A DNA stretch of 64,000 nt from Winogradskyella sp. KYW1333. GTDB lineage: Bacteria; Bacteroidota; Bacteroidia; Flavobacteriales; Flavobacteriaceae. The position numbers were made by a program, and so were the translations under genes. The stretch is taken from the NCBI RefSeq assembly GCF_003335675.1, contig NZ_QPHL01000010.1, positions 1 through 64,000 on the forward strand, in the 5' to 3' direction. Shown here one piece after another: positions 35,976 through 44,598 of the stretch (the stretch's first letter is position 1; every line of letters starts with the position of its first letter). Under the pieces are notes generated by a model. It did not search any database. It had not been told where the DNA came from and saw only the letters and a program-made list of their open reading frames with translations.

Positions 35976-37280
35976 TTATATTTTTCTATTAATATCAAAT
36001 TGTTCAAAATAATCTGCTACACGACGGACAAAACTCCCACCTAAAAAGCCATCTACAACTCTGTGATCGAAAGAAAGTGATAAATACATCATGCTTCTAA
36101 TTGCAATTTCGTCACCATTTTCAGTTTCGATAACTTCAGGGCGTTTTTTAATAATACCCAAAGCAAGAATGGCAACTTCTGGCTGGTTTATTATTGGTGT
36201 ACCCATAACACTCCCAAATGTTCCCACATTAGAAATAGTGAAAGTACTTCCCTTAATATCATCTCCCTGCAGATTATTTTCACGAGCTTTTGAAGCCAAT
36301 AAGTTTACATCTTTCACTAGCTCTAATAAACTCTTTGAATCCGTATTTTTAACAACAGGAACAATTAAATTACCACTTGGTAAAGCCGTTGCCATACCAA
36401 TATTAATATCTTTCTTTATAATGATATTTTTCCCATCTACGGATGCATTTATATCAGGGAAGTCTTTAATTGCTTTTGCGACTGCTTCCACAAACAATGG
36501 TGTAAAAGTGAGCTTCTCGCCATATTTTTCTTGGAAGACTTTTTTGTTAGTATTTCTCCACATCACCATATTAGTCAAATCTGCTTCTACATAAGCAGTT
36601 ACATGTGGTGATGTGTGTTTTGAATACACCATATGATCTGCTATCATTTGACGCATGCGATCCATCTCTACAATCTTACCCTTACCCTTATCAAAAGTCA
36701 ATTGAGGAATTCGATAAGCAGTTGGATCTTGAGTTAAGGACTGGGCAAATTTATATGGTCTACCCTCTTCAATATATTGAAATACATCACTCTTACGCAA
36801 TCTACCTTCCTTACCAGTAGTAGGTATTCGAGCCAGCTCTTCAAAACTTATATGATGTTCCTTTGCAATTGAAATTATTAATGGAGAGAAGAATGTATTA
36901 GAATTTGAAACACTAAACTTTTCCGTGTTTTGCAGTTGAAGTGTTTGGGGTTTAATTACAACCTTCTTTTGCTTACGTTCTGAGAATTCAAGTTTTTTGG
37001 AAATGATACTCTTTTTAGGTTTTGAATTCACAGTCTCGCCATTACCCTCAATAATAGCTATGGTATCACCTATTTTAATGACCTCATTAACTTCAAACAA
37101 AATTTCTACAATAGTACCGGAAATATTAGATGGCACCTCGGAATCAACTTTATCAGTTGCAACTTCTAACAGCATTTCGTCCTCTTCAATAGGGTCTCCA
37201 ACATCCTTAAACCATGTGATAATAGCTGCTTCAGTTATACTTTCACCCAATCGGGGCATTTTAAATTCAATTTTAGCCAA
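35976..37280 (-). CDS. Dihydrolipoamide acyltransferase (E2) of a 2-oxoacid dehydrogenase
   Basis: An E2 core enzyme of about 435 residues. The N-terminal lipoyl domain starts AKIEFKMPRLGESITEA, with the lipoylated Lys in EVATDKVDSEVP. A peripheral-subunit-binding domain follows a linker (SPLIISIAKEHHISFEELARI). The catalytic domain ends with SLSFDHRVVDGFLGGSF, which holds the active His and Asp. The start is uncertain. An ATG at 37304 lies almost at the predicted transcription start, whereas TTG at 37280 gives the family-like N-terminus MAKIEF with a sensible leader, so I chose the TTG. First gene of the E2-ilvE-E1 operon. Confidence 0.92.
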   Translation of the reverse strand: MAKIEFKMPRLGESITEAAIITWFKDVGDPIEEDEMLLEVATDKVDSEVPSNISGTIVEILFEVNEVIKIGDTIAIIEGNGETVNSKPKKSIISKKLEFSERKQKKVVIKPQTLQLQNTEKFSVSNSNTFFSPLIISIAKEHHISFEELARIPTTGKEGRLRKSDVFQYIEEGRPYKFAQSLTQDPTAYRIPQLTFDKGKGKIVEMDRMRQMIADHMVYSKHTSPHVTAYVEADLTNMVMWRNTNKKVFQEKYGEKLTFTPLFVEAVAKAIKDFPDINASVDGKNIIIKKDINIGMATALPSGNLIVPVVKNTDSKSLLELVKDVNLLASKARENNLQGDDIKGSTFTISNVGTFGSVMGTPIINQPEVAILALGIIKKRPEVIETENGDEIAIRSMMYLSLSFDHRVVDGFLGGSFVRRVADYFEQFDINRKI

Positions 37281-37304
37281 TTTGAATATAGTTTTTATAA
37301 GCAT

Positions 37305-37312
37305 CAAAGATA
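37305..37312 (-). promoter_or_regulatory. Putative -7 promoter element of the E2-ilvE-E1 operon
   Basis: On the minus strand this reads TATCTTTG, an exact TAnnTTTG match. Transcription should begin near 37299, just past the ATG at 37304, which argues for the TTG start at 37280. Confidence 0.5.
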
Positions 37313-37409
37313 CTTAATATCATAATTTTCTTGTGTTAAAAACTTTTAAATTGGATTAAAACAGAATTTTTTTCTTTATATTATATTTTTATAAATTTTT
37401 TATTCTTTT

Positions 37410-37417
37410 TATATTTG
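37410..37417 (+). promoter_or_regulatory. Putative -7 promoter element of the Lrp/AsnC gene
   Basis: TATATTTG, an exact TAnnTTTG match ending 31 bases before the ATG at 37449. It is divergent from the E2 promoter about 100 bases away. Confidence 0.45.
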
Positions 37418-37448
37418 AGTTTTATTGATTAGACAAAATAAAATTCTT

Positions 37449-37922
37449 ATGGCCTACAATTTGGATAAAATTGACACCCAAATACTGGGAATTCTCCAGC
37501 ATAATAGTAACCGAACAACCAAAAGTATAGCAGATGAGTTAGGTATGACCACATCTCCTGTTTTTGAGCGTATTAAAAAGCTTGAAAGAGAAGGTTATAT
37601 TAAAAAATATGTTGCTGTCTTAGACAATAAAAAGATAGGTCTTAAGCTTACGGTATTTATAGGCATTACACTCCAAGGACATACACGCAGCTACCTTGAA
37701 AAATTTGTGACTGAAATAAACAACTTCCCTGAAATAATTGAGTGCCATCGCGTAAGTGGAAACTTTGATTATCTATTAAAATTAGTTGTTGAAGATATAC
37801 AAGCCTATGAGCACTTTATAATTTCTAAATTAACACTTTTACCTTATTTAGGAAATGTACAAAGTCTTATCACCTTGTCAACTGGGAAAGAAACTAATGA
37901 AATTGATTTGAATAATATTTAA
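37449..37922 (+). CDS. Lrp/AsnC family transcriptional regulator
   Basis: A 157-residue DNA-binding protein. The N-terminal winged-helix part reads LDKIDTQILGILQHNSNRT, then IADELGMTTSPVFERIKKLEREGYIK. The C-terminal ligand-binding RAM domain contains VECHRVSG-like IECHRVSGNFDYLLKLV. Start chosen at ATG 37449 because it begins at the conserved N-terminus; an in-frame TTG lies 24 bases upstream. It is divergent from the branched-chain oxoacid dehydrogenase and ilvE operon, so it is a good candidate regulator of that operon with an amino-acid effector; this is inference. Its end overlaps the convergent paaY-like gene by 4 bases. Confidence 0.92.
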   Translation: MAYNLDKIDTQILGILQHNSNRTTKSIADELGMTTSPVFERIKKLEREGYIKKYVAVLDNKKIGLKLTVFIGITLQGHTRSYLEKFVTEINNFPEIIECHRVSGNFDYLLKLVVEDIQAYEHFIISKLTLLPYLGNVQSLITLSTGKETNEIDLNNI

Positions 37923-38521
37923 TTACTTTTTAGAAAAGTTTCTCGAAGTGTTTTGTAAAGATCATCTTGAAGTTTTCTATCAGATGGAACTTTTCGTAAT
38001 GGCTCAACCTCCTTTAGTGTAGCATGACATTCAGCTGGTAATTGCTGATATAATTGTGTTCCTTTTGTTTTCCATGCTATCATTTTATCGCTCACTTGCT
38101 TAACAATTTTAGCAGGATTACCAACGACCAAACTTCGTTTTGGTATTTTGGTTTCCGCCTTTATAAAAGCCATTGCACCAACTATGGACTCATCACCTAT
38201 TTCAGCATCATCCATAATTACGGTATTCATACCAATAAGACAATTTTTACCCAAGTTAGCACCATGAATTACGGCACCATGTCCAATATGAGCACTTTCT
38301 TTCAAGGTAATAGACTTGCCAGGAAACATATGTATAGTACAATTTTCTTGCACGTTAACGCCATCTTCTAAAATGATTTGACCCCAATCTCCTCTTATGG
38401 CTGCACCAGGTCCAATGTAACAGTTTTTGCCAATAATCACATTGCCAGTGACAGCAGCTAAAGGATGTACAAAGCTACTTTTGTGAACAACAGGAATATA
38501 TCCTTGAAAACTGTAAATCAT
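37919..38521 (-). CDS. paaY: PaaY-like hexapeptide-repeat protein (gamma-carbonic anhydrase family)
   Basis: A 200-residue left-handed beta-helix protein built from hexapeptide repeats (for example GNVIIGKNCYIGPGAAIRGD and ENCTIHMFPGKSI). His residues at TIHMF, HIGHGAVIH and nearby fit the zinc site of the gamma-carbonic anhydrase family. PaaY of other bacteria is a thioesterase that hydrolyses dead-end CoA esters from phenylacetate breakdown. It is the last gene of the paa operon, overlapping the upstream hydratase gene by 1 base. The symbol rests on similarity plus position. Confidence 0.85.
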   Translation of the reverse strand: MIYSFQGYIPVVHKSSFVHPLAAVTGNVIIGKNCYIGPGAAIRGDWGQIILEDGVNVQENCTIHMFPGKSITLKESAHIGHGAVIHGANLGKNCLIGMNTVIMDDAEIGDESIVGAMAFIKAETKIPKRSLVVGNPAKIVKQVSDKMIAWKTKGTQLYQQLPAECHATLKEVEPLRKVPSDRKLQDDLYKTLRETFLKSN

Positions 38522-39273
38522 TACTTAAACCTCTTCAATGTCTCTTTTGTAAAATCACTTAAAACTAATCGACCACTAATTGCAGCACGTTCAGCTAATA
38601 AGGTATCCCAATCTTCAGTGCCTTGCCAGAACATCGACTTCATCTCCGCCATGGCTTCAGTATTGTAATTACATAAGTTCTCTGCAAATGCCTTAACCGC
38701 GTCATCAAGTTCTTCAGTTGTCTCATAAACTTGGGTGAATAAGCCCTTATGTTTTGCCCATTCTGCTGAATAAAAACTATTGGCATCAATTGCTATTTGG
38801 GACATTCCACTTAAACCTAACTTTCTTTCAACAGCTGGACCAACAACAAACGGTCCTATTCCAACATTAAGCTCACTCAATTTAATTGAGGCAAATTTTG
38901 TTGCCATACAATAATCTGTTGTAGATGCAAGACCAACACCTCCTCCAACGGTTTTTCCTTGTACTCTTCCAATTATGAATTTTGGACATTTTCGCATGGC
39001 ATTAATGACATTGGCAAATCCTGAAAAGAATATTTTACCTGTGGTTTCATCATTAATACTTATAAGTTCATTAAAACTCGCGCCTGCACAAAACGTTCTG
39101 TCTCCTCCACTCTTTAGAACAATTACTTTGATTTTATAGTTCTGTCCAGCTTCGGTTATTGTATCTGCAAGTCTGGCAAGTATATCACTAGGTAATGAAT
39201 TGTGAGCAGGATGAAAAAACTCAATATACCCTACTCCATTTTCTATGGTTTGTTTTACGTACGCTTCAGCCAT
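38521..39273 (-). CDS. Enoyl-CoA hydratase/isomerase of the paa operon (PaaF-like)
   Basis: A 250-residue crotonase-fold protein. It shows the oxyanion-hole segments FCAGASFNEL and GKTVGGGVGLASTTDYCMA, and the Glu of KLSELNVGIGPFVVG at the position of the first catalytic Glu. It is less like classical PaaF than the other crotonase in this operon is like PaaG, so PaaF is assigned by position: hydration of 2,3-dehydroadipyl-CoA. It lies between paaZ (2-base gap) and paaY (1-base overlap). Confidence 0.82.
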   Translation of the reverse strand: MAEAYVKQTIENGVGYIEFFHPAHNSLPSDILARLADTITEAGQNYKIKVIVLKSGGDRTFCAGASFNELISINDETTGKIFFSGFANVINAMRKCPKFIIGRVQGKTVGGGVGLASTTDYCMATKFASIKLSELNVGIGPFVVGPAVERKLGLSGMSQIAIDANSFYSAEWAKHKGLFTQVYETTEELDDAVKAFAENLCNYNTEAMAEMKSMFWQGTEDWDTLLAERAAISGRLVLSDFTKETLKRFK

Positions 39274-39275
39274 AA

Positions 39276-41813
39276 TTATATTAATCCAAATTGTTCAAAA
39301 TGATGGTTCAAATGTTTTCGTTCTAGAAGATACCATTCATATCTGTTTAATTCTCCAAACACCATGTTATCTAGTATGGCATCTGGATTCTCTTTAAAGT
39401 ATTCTATATACGCTTCACGTTGATCTTTAAATTTTGAAATAGCTGTTACTAAATCTGTGTGTTTTAAAGAGTCGAGTGTGTCTTTTTCAAGTAAAGGGAA
39501 TTGCGAATTCTGAGGGAATTTTGAATAATCCCAAAGACTATTCTTTACTTTCTCTATTATCTTTTCTGGTGTAGAAACTTCAAAGTCTTGAATTTCTCCT
39601 GAAGCAATTTTATAAGTATATTCTAAATGCTCAATCATGTGCTGTGGTGTCATGATTCCCCATTTTGGCTTGGTATCTTCAGTGAGTTTAGATAGACATT
39701 CATTTATTTTTTCATCTGTCATTTCAACAAAAGTTTCTTGCTTTTTCTGAACCATAGTTAAAATGGTAGCAACTGCAACTAAAGGACTGTCTTTATCGCT
39801 CTTTTGGCTTTCTAGTCTGTTTTCGAAATTAGCATCAAAAACCTCTACATGCCATTTTACAATACCACTTGGATGTTCTGCTGAAGCTACATCTCTATCT
39901 ACTTTTTCCTTACAGGTTAAACGCACATAAATTGTATTATTATGATATAATGGCCTTAAGAATCTAATACTATCTAATCCATAATTCGCTGCTACTGGAC
40001 CTTTATTTGGATAAACAAACAAACCTGCCGCGGCCGAAATGATAAAATAACCATGAGCAGTCCGCTTTTCGAAAATACTACCATCTAAAGATGTAATATC
40101 TGTATGCGCATAAAAATGATCCCAAGTAAGATTAGCAAAATTTACAATGTCTGAATCCGTTATAGTACGATTGTGGGTTTTTAAAGACATACCCGGCCGA
40201 ATATCTTCCCAGTGGTATTTAAATGGGTGTTGCTCTGCCTTTTTGTATTTAGCATTTTGTTGATAGATTCCTGTAATTTCTGTTATTGTAGTTGGCGAAC
40301 CCTGAATTGCAGTACGCTGTAAATAATGTTTTATCCCACGCATTCCTCCCATTTCTTCACCACCACCAGCACGACCCGGACCACCATGAACTAAATAAGG
40401 CAAAGGTGAACCATGGCCAGTACTTTCTTTAGCACTTTCCCTATTTAACACTAAAATCCTACCATGATGACTTGCTGCATTAACCACATAATCTCTTGCA
40501 ATATTATCATCATAAGTCACAATTGAAGACACCAACGAGCCTTTACCCATTTGCGCTAAAGTCACAGCCTCATCCAAGGTTTTGTAAGGCATAATAGTAC
40601 TTACAGGCCCAAAAGCTTCTCGTTCATGGACAATTGTACTGTTAAATGGATGATCAGATCTCAATAAAATTGGGCTTATAAAGGCTCCTTTTTTTGCATC
40701 AGCACCAATGGTTTTTAATTTATCTAAATCACCATAAACAATCTCAGCCTCTTTTGCCAAATCATAAACCGAATCTTTCACGGCTTGCACTTGTTGACGA
40801 CTAACTAAAGAACCCATTCGTACTTCTTTTAACCTTGGATCTCCAATTGTCACCTTGTCTAGTGCATTCCCCAAAGCAATTTGCACATCCTCAACTAATT
40901 TTTCAGGCACAATAATACGTCTAATCGCTGTACATTTTTGCCCAGCCTTTACAGTCATTTCTTTACGGACTTCTTTAATAAACAAGTCAAACTCTCTAGT
41001 TCCCGGTAGCGCATCCTCACCTAATATTGATGCATTTAATGAATCCGCTTCCATAGTAAAAGGTACAGATTCCTCAATAAGTCTTGAATGTGCTTTTAAC
41101 AATTTGCCTGTTTGCGCTGATCCTGTAAAAGTCACTACATCTTGAGATTCAACAGTATCTAATATTGTCTTTACAGTACCATTAATAATTTGAAGAGAAC
41201 CCTCTGGAAGAATACCAGAATCAATTATTGTTCTTGCCACAGCTTCTGCCAAATAAGACGAAGATGGCGCTGGTAAGACCACTGCCGGTACACCTGCCAT
41301 CCAATTAACAGCGCATTTCTCCAACATTCCCCAAACTGGGAAATTAAATGCATTTATATGAACTGCTACACCCTTTTTTGGTACCATAATATGATGGGCC
41401 ATAAAACGCCCACCTCTTGATAAATCAATTGGATCACCTTCTACATGAAAGGCTTGGTTTGGAAACAATTTACGTAACGACGCATTAGCGAAAAGATTAC
41501 CAAATCCACCTTCAATATCTATCCAACTATCAACTTTAGTTGCTCCAGTTCTATAGCTTAATTCATAAAATACATCTTTTCTTTTAGTAAGGTATAATGC
41601 TAATTTTTTAAGCATATTACCTCTCTCTTGAAAGGTCATTTTACGAAGCTTTTCACCACCTTTAGATCGGCCGTATTGTAGAATTTCAGGAATATTCAAA
41701 CCTTCTATTGCTACTGAAGCAAAAGCCTCTCCAGTAACTGCATCAAGAATTGGTGTTCCTTCTTCTGAACCAGTGGTCCAATGTCCTTGTACGTAATGTT
41801 GTATTTTTTTCAT
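39276..41813 (-). CDS. paaZ: Bifunctional PaaZ (oxepin-CoA hydrolase / aldehyde dehydrogenase) with extra DUF1569 domain
   Basis: An 845-residue protein. Residues 1 to about 510 are the aldehyde dehydrogenase domain, with the catalytic Glu in TMEADSLNASIL and Cys in AGQKCTAIRR. Residues about 520-685 are a MaoC-like hydratase domain with LTWDHFYAHTDI. Together they open the oxepin-CoA ring and oxidize the aldehyde. Classical PaaZ ends there (about 680 residues). Here, from residue 688, a further 158 residues match the DUF1569/DinB-like fold, with TPQHMIEHLEY and the C-terminal EWYLLERKHLNHHFEQFG. Start chosen at ATG 41813, one base after the paaJ stop, rather than an upstream GTG inside paaJ. 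Confidence 0.93.
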   Translation of the reverse strand: MKKIQHYVQGHWTTGSEEGTPILDAVTGEAFASVAIEGLNIPEILQYGRSKGGEKLRKMTFQERGNMLKKLALYLTKRKDVFYELSYRTGATKVDSWIDIEGGFGNLFANASLRKLFPNQAFHVEGDPIDLSRGGRFMAHHIMVPKKGVAVHINAFNFPVWGMLEKCAVNWMAGVPAVVLPAPSSSYLAEAVARTIIDSGILPEGSLQIINGTVKTILDTVESQDVVTFTGSAQTGKLLKAHSRLIEESVPFTMEADSLNASILGEDALPGTREFDLFIKEVRKEMTVKAGQKCTAIRRIIVPEKLVEDVQIALGNALDKVTIGDPRLKEVRMGSLVSRQQVQAVKDSVYDLAKEAEIVYGDLDKLKTIGADAKKGAFISPILLRSDHPFNSTIVHEREAFGPVSTIMPYKTLDEAVTLAQMGKGSLVSSIVTYDDNIARDYVVNAASHHGRILVLNRESAKESTGHGSPLPYLVHGGPGRAGGGEEMGGMRGIKHYLQRTAIQGSPTTITEITGIYQQNAKYKKAEQHPFKYHWEDIRPGMSLKTHNRTITDSDIVNFANLTWDHFYAHTDITSLDGSIFEKRTAHGYFIISAAAGLFVYPNKGPVAANYGLDSIRFLRPLYHNNTIYVRLTCKEKVDRDVASAEHPSGIVKWHVEVFDANFENRLESQKSDKDSPLVAVATILTMVQKKQETFVEMTDEKINECLSKLTEDTKPKWGIMTPQHMIEHLEYTYKIASGEIQDFEVSTPEKIIEKVKNSLWDYSKFPQNSQFPLLEKDTLDSLKHTDLVTAISKFKDQREAYIEYFKENPDAILDNMVFGELNRYEWYLLERKHLNHHFEQFGLI

Positions 41814-41814
41814 T

Positions 41815-43023
41815 TTAAACACGTTCTAAAATTGCAGCATAGCCTTGACCAACACCTATACACATGGTTACTAAGGCAAACTTCTTTTGTTGCTCATTTA
41901 GTTCTAAAGCGGCAGAATATGCTATCCTTGTTCCTGTTACACCCAATGGATGTCCTATAGCTATAGATCCACCATTTGGGTTTATTCTAGGATCATTGTC
42001 TTTTAAATCCCAAGCTCTTGTACAAGCCAATGCCTGTGCCGCGAAGGCCTCATTAAGCTCAATTACATCTATATCATCCATTGTTAATCCCGCTTTGTCC
42101 AATGCCTTATTTGACGCTTCAACAGGGCCTATACCCATAATTCTAGGCTCAACACCAACAACAGCTGAACTCACAATTCTCGCTAGCGGCTTAAGATTAT
42201 ATTTCTTTATTGCTTCTTCTGACGCAACTATTGTTGCAGCCGCACCATCATTTAATCCTGATGAATTACCAGCAGTAACACTTCCACCTTCTTTCTTAAA
42301 AGCAGATCGCAATTTCCCTAAAACTTCTATTGAGGTATTCGGTTTTACAAATTCATCTTTTGAGAATAAGATAGGATCCTTTTTACGCTGTGGAATTTCA
42401 ACAGTTATTATTTCTTTCGCCAATCGCCCATTTTCTTGAGCCTTTGAAGCTTTCATCTGGCTCCAAAACGCAAACTTATCTTGGTCCTCTCTAGAAATAT
42501 TATACTTCTCTACTAAATTCTCTGCAGTCATACCCATTCCATCTGTACCATACATTTGGTGCATTTTGGGGTTTATAAAACGCCACCCAAAAGTTGAATC
42601 ATACATTTTAGAGTCACCTCCAAAAGCTGTAGATGGTTTCGCAATGACATAAGGTCCCCTTGTCATGTTTTCAACTCCTCCAGAAATAAATACATCTCCA
42701 TCACCAGACTTAATAGCACGATTTGCATGTATTATTGCGGATAATCCTGAGCTACATAATCTGTTTACCGTTTCTCCCGGAACCGTATATGGTAAACCTG
42801 CCAATAGTGATGCCATTCTCGCCACATTGCGGTTGTCTTCTCCCGCTTGGTTGGCACAACCCATAATAACGTCATCGTAAGCCTCTTTGGGGATATTAGG
42901 ATTTCGTTTAACAACTTCTGAAATTACTAAGGCTGCCATATCATCTGTACGAACAGCAGACAATGTGCCTTTATAACTTCCTATAGGTGTACGTACACCA
43001 TCTATAATATATGCTTTCTTCAT
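41815..43023 (-). CDS. paaJ: Thiolase, probable 3-oxoadipyl-CoA/3-oxo-5,6-dehydrosuberyl-CoA thiolase
   Basis: A 402-residue thiolase. The nucleophilic Cys90 lies in VNRLCSSGLSAI. The second-site motifs NEAFAAQALAC, GGSIAIGHPLGVTG and CIGVGQGYA carry the catalytic His and Cys. In the phenylacetate pathway PaaJ cleaves two 3-oxoacyl-CoA intermediates, releasing acetyl-CoA. The gene lies 4 bases after paaI and directly before paaZ, as expected for a paa operon. Confidence 0.93.
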   Translation of the reverse strand: MKKAYIIDGVRTPIGSYKGTLSAVRTDDMAALVISEVVKRNPNIPKEAYDDVIMGCANQAGEDNRNVARMASLLAGLPYTVPGETVNRLCSSGLSAIIHANRAIKSGDGDVFISGGVENMTRGPYVIAKPSTAFGGDSKMYDSTFGWRFINPKMHQMYGTDGMGMTAENLVEKYNISREDQDKFAFWSQMKASKAQENGRLAKEIITVEIPQRKKDPILFSKDEFVKPNTSIEVLGKLRSAFKKEGGSVTAGNSSGLNDGAAATIVASEEAIKKYNLKPLARIVSSAVVGVEPRIMGIGPVEASNKALDKAGLTMDDIDVIELNEAFAAQALACTRAWDLKDNDPRINPNGGSIAIGHPLGVTGTRIAYSAALELNEQQKKFALVTMCIGVGQGYAAILERV

Positions 43024-43027
43024 ATTT

Positions 43028-43435
43028 TTATTCTTCCCAATCTTTTTGGGTTCTATAAACTATACCTTTGAATAACGCAACTAATTCTTCCTCTCGCTTA
43101 ACCTCAATAACATTGAATCCAAGCTTATTCTTTACTTTTTCAATTACGGACTCTGCCACCAAGTAATCTCCTTCATTTACAGCTTCAATATGATTTATAC
43201 TAGTCTCAATTGACACTGCATATTTTCCATGTGTATTAGCCGCAAATCCAAATGCCGCATCTGCTAATGAATAGCTTATGCCACCATGAGCTTTATTCAT
43301 ACTATTAATCATATCCTTTCTAATGGTCATTCCTAATTTGCAAAGACCAACCTCACACTCTAAGATTTCTATGCCCAACCATTGGCTAAAAGCATCTTGA
43401 CTCAACATTTTATGTGGAATTGCCTCACCTTTCAT
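43028..43435 (-). CDS. paaI: PaaI-type hotdog-fold thioesterase
   Basis: A 135-residue hotdog-fold acyl-CoA thioesterase. The family motif is NAHGG-like MNKAHGGISYSLADAAFGFAAN, which includes the His-Gly-Gly and the catalytic Asp. PaaI hydrolyses phenylacetyl-CoA and ring-hydroxylated CoA esters to free trapped CoA. Its start overlaps the paaH stop by 1 base. Confidence 0.93.
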   Translation of the reverse strand: MKGEAIPHKMLSQDAFSQWLGIEILECEVGLCKLGMTIRKDMINSMNKAHGGISYSLADAAFGFAANTHGKYAVSIETSINHIEAVNEGDYLVAESVIEKVKNKLGFNVIEVKREEELVALFKGIVYRTQKDWEE

Positions 43436-44589
43436 TAAAAGAATGTCTTTTTATCTCTAAGCATTTTCCTTAATAATGGACTACAGCGATATCTGTCTTC
43501 GTGATACTCATCATAAAGTCTATCTAAAGTAGTAACGCAATTATCAATTCCTATCTCGTCTGCCCAAGCTAACAACCCTTTGGGATAATTAACACCCTTA
43601 GTCATGGCATTATCAATATCTTCTGCAGAAGCAATATTTAAAAATAAAGCATCTGTCGCTTCATTAATAAGCATTACTAGAACACGATTGAATATTTTAT
43701 CACCAAGTATCTTATCTTCTGTAGGATTAGGTTTAGCAGTCCCTTCTGAATAATCGTAATAACCTTTACCAGATTTCCTACCTAAATATCCAGCTTCAGC
43801 AAGACGTTTTTGGGTAAATGACGGTTTGTATCTTGAATCAAAGTAAAAGGCTGTAAACACAGATTCTGTAACTGCATAATTAACATCGTTTCCAATGAAA
43901 TCCATCAATTCAAAAGGTCCCATTGTAAATCCACCAATTGTCTTTAAACTCCAATCGATAGTTGCAAAATCAGCAATACCTTCTTCATAAATTCTAAGTG
44001 CTTCACCATAGTATGGCCTTGCCACTCTGTTAACAATAAATCCAGGTGTATCTTTAGCTACTGCTACCGTCTTTTTCCAATTTGTGATTACATCCACAGA
44101 CTTGGAGAGCACTTCTTCAGATGTCTGTATGGCAGGAACAACCTCAACCAACTTCATTAACGGTGCAGGATTAAAAAAATGAATACCTATACATCGTTCT
44201 GGTTTTTTCAAAGCAGAGGCAATTGATGCAATTGATAAGCTCGATGTATTTGAGGCTAGAATACAATCCTCTGAAACATAGGTTTCGAGATGCTCAAATA
44301 CCTTTTTCTTTATATCTAAATCTTCTACTATGGCTTCAATAGTTAAATTAGAATTTCCTAATTCATCTAAACTATTGACATAGTCTATATTAGATTGGAT
44401 TCTTGATTTTTCTGCACTATCAATTCTACCTTTCTCAATAAGTCGAGACAGTATCTTATCCAAAGTATTTTCAGCCTTATGCAGTGCATCGATATTGGTG
44501 TCATATAATTTTACTGAACATCCTGAAGTGGCAGCAACTTGTGCTATACCACTTCCCATAGTTCCAGAACCTATAATTCCTACGTTCAT
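43435..44589 (-). CDS. paaH: 3-Hydroxyacyl-CoA dehydrogenase (PaaH-like)
   Basis: A 384-residue NAD-dependent dehydrogenase. The Rossmann motif is VGIIGSGTMGSGIAQVAA at the N-terminus. CIGIHFFNPAPLMKLVEVVP carries the catalytic His, and the substrate region FIVNRVARPYYGEAL follows. The C-terminal domain has GLLAWADEIG. It is shorter than the roughly 475-residue E. coli PaaH, with one full C-terminal domain and a second shorter one. It should oxidize 3-hydroxyadipyl-CoA. Confidence 0.92.
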   Translation of the reverse strand: MNVGIIGSGTMGSGIAQVAATSGCSVKLYDTNIDALHKAENTLDKILSRLIEKGRIDSAEKSRIQSNIDYVNSLDELGNSNLTIEAIVEDLDIKKKVFEHLETYVSEDCILASNTSSLSIASIASALKKPERCIGIHFFNPAPLMKLVEVVPAIQTSEEVLSKSVDVITNWKKTVAVAKDTPGFIVNRVARPYYGEALRIYEEGIADFATIDWSLKTIGGFTMGPFELMDFIGNDVNYAVTESVFTAFYFDSRYKPSFTQKRLAEAGYLGRKSGKGYYDYSEGTAKPNPTEDKILGDKIFNRVLVMLINEATDALFLNIASAEDIDNAMTKGVNYPKGLLAWADEIGIDNCVTTLDRLYDEYHEDRYRCSPLLRKMLRDKKTFF

Positions 44590-44598
44590 TCTAATATT

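Noticed and set aside
36091-36594. A 167-codon open frame opposite the E2 gene
   Set aside because: Shadow of the conserved E2 catalytic domain.
41864-42439. A 191-codon open frame on the plus strand opposite paaJ
   Set aside because: It is the antisense shadow of a highly conserved thiolase; its translation has no recognisable domain and no promoter element.
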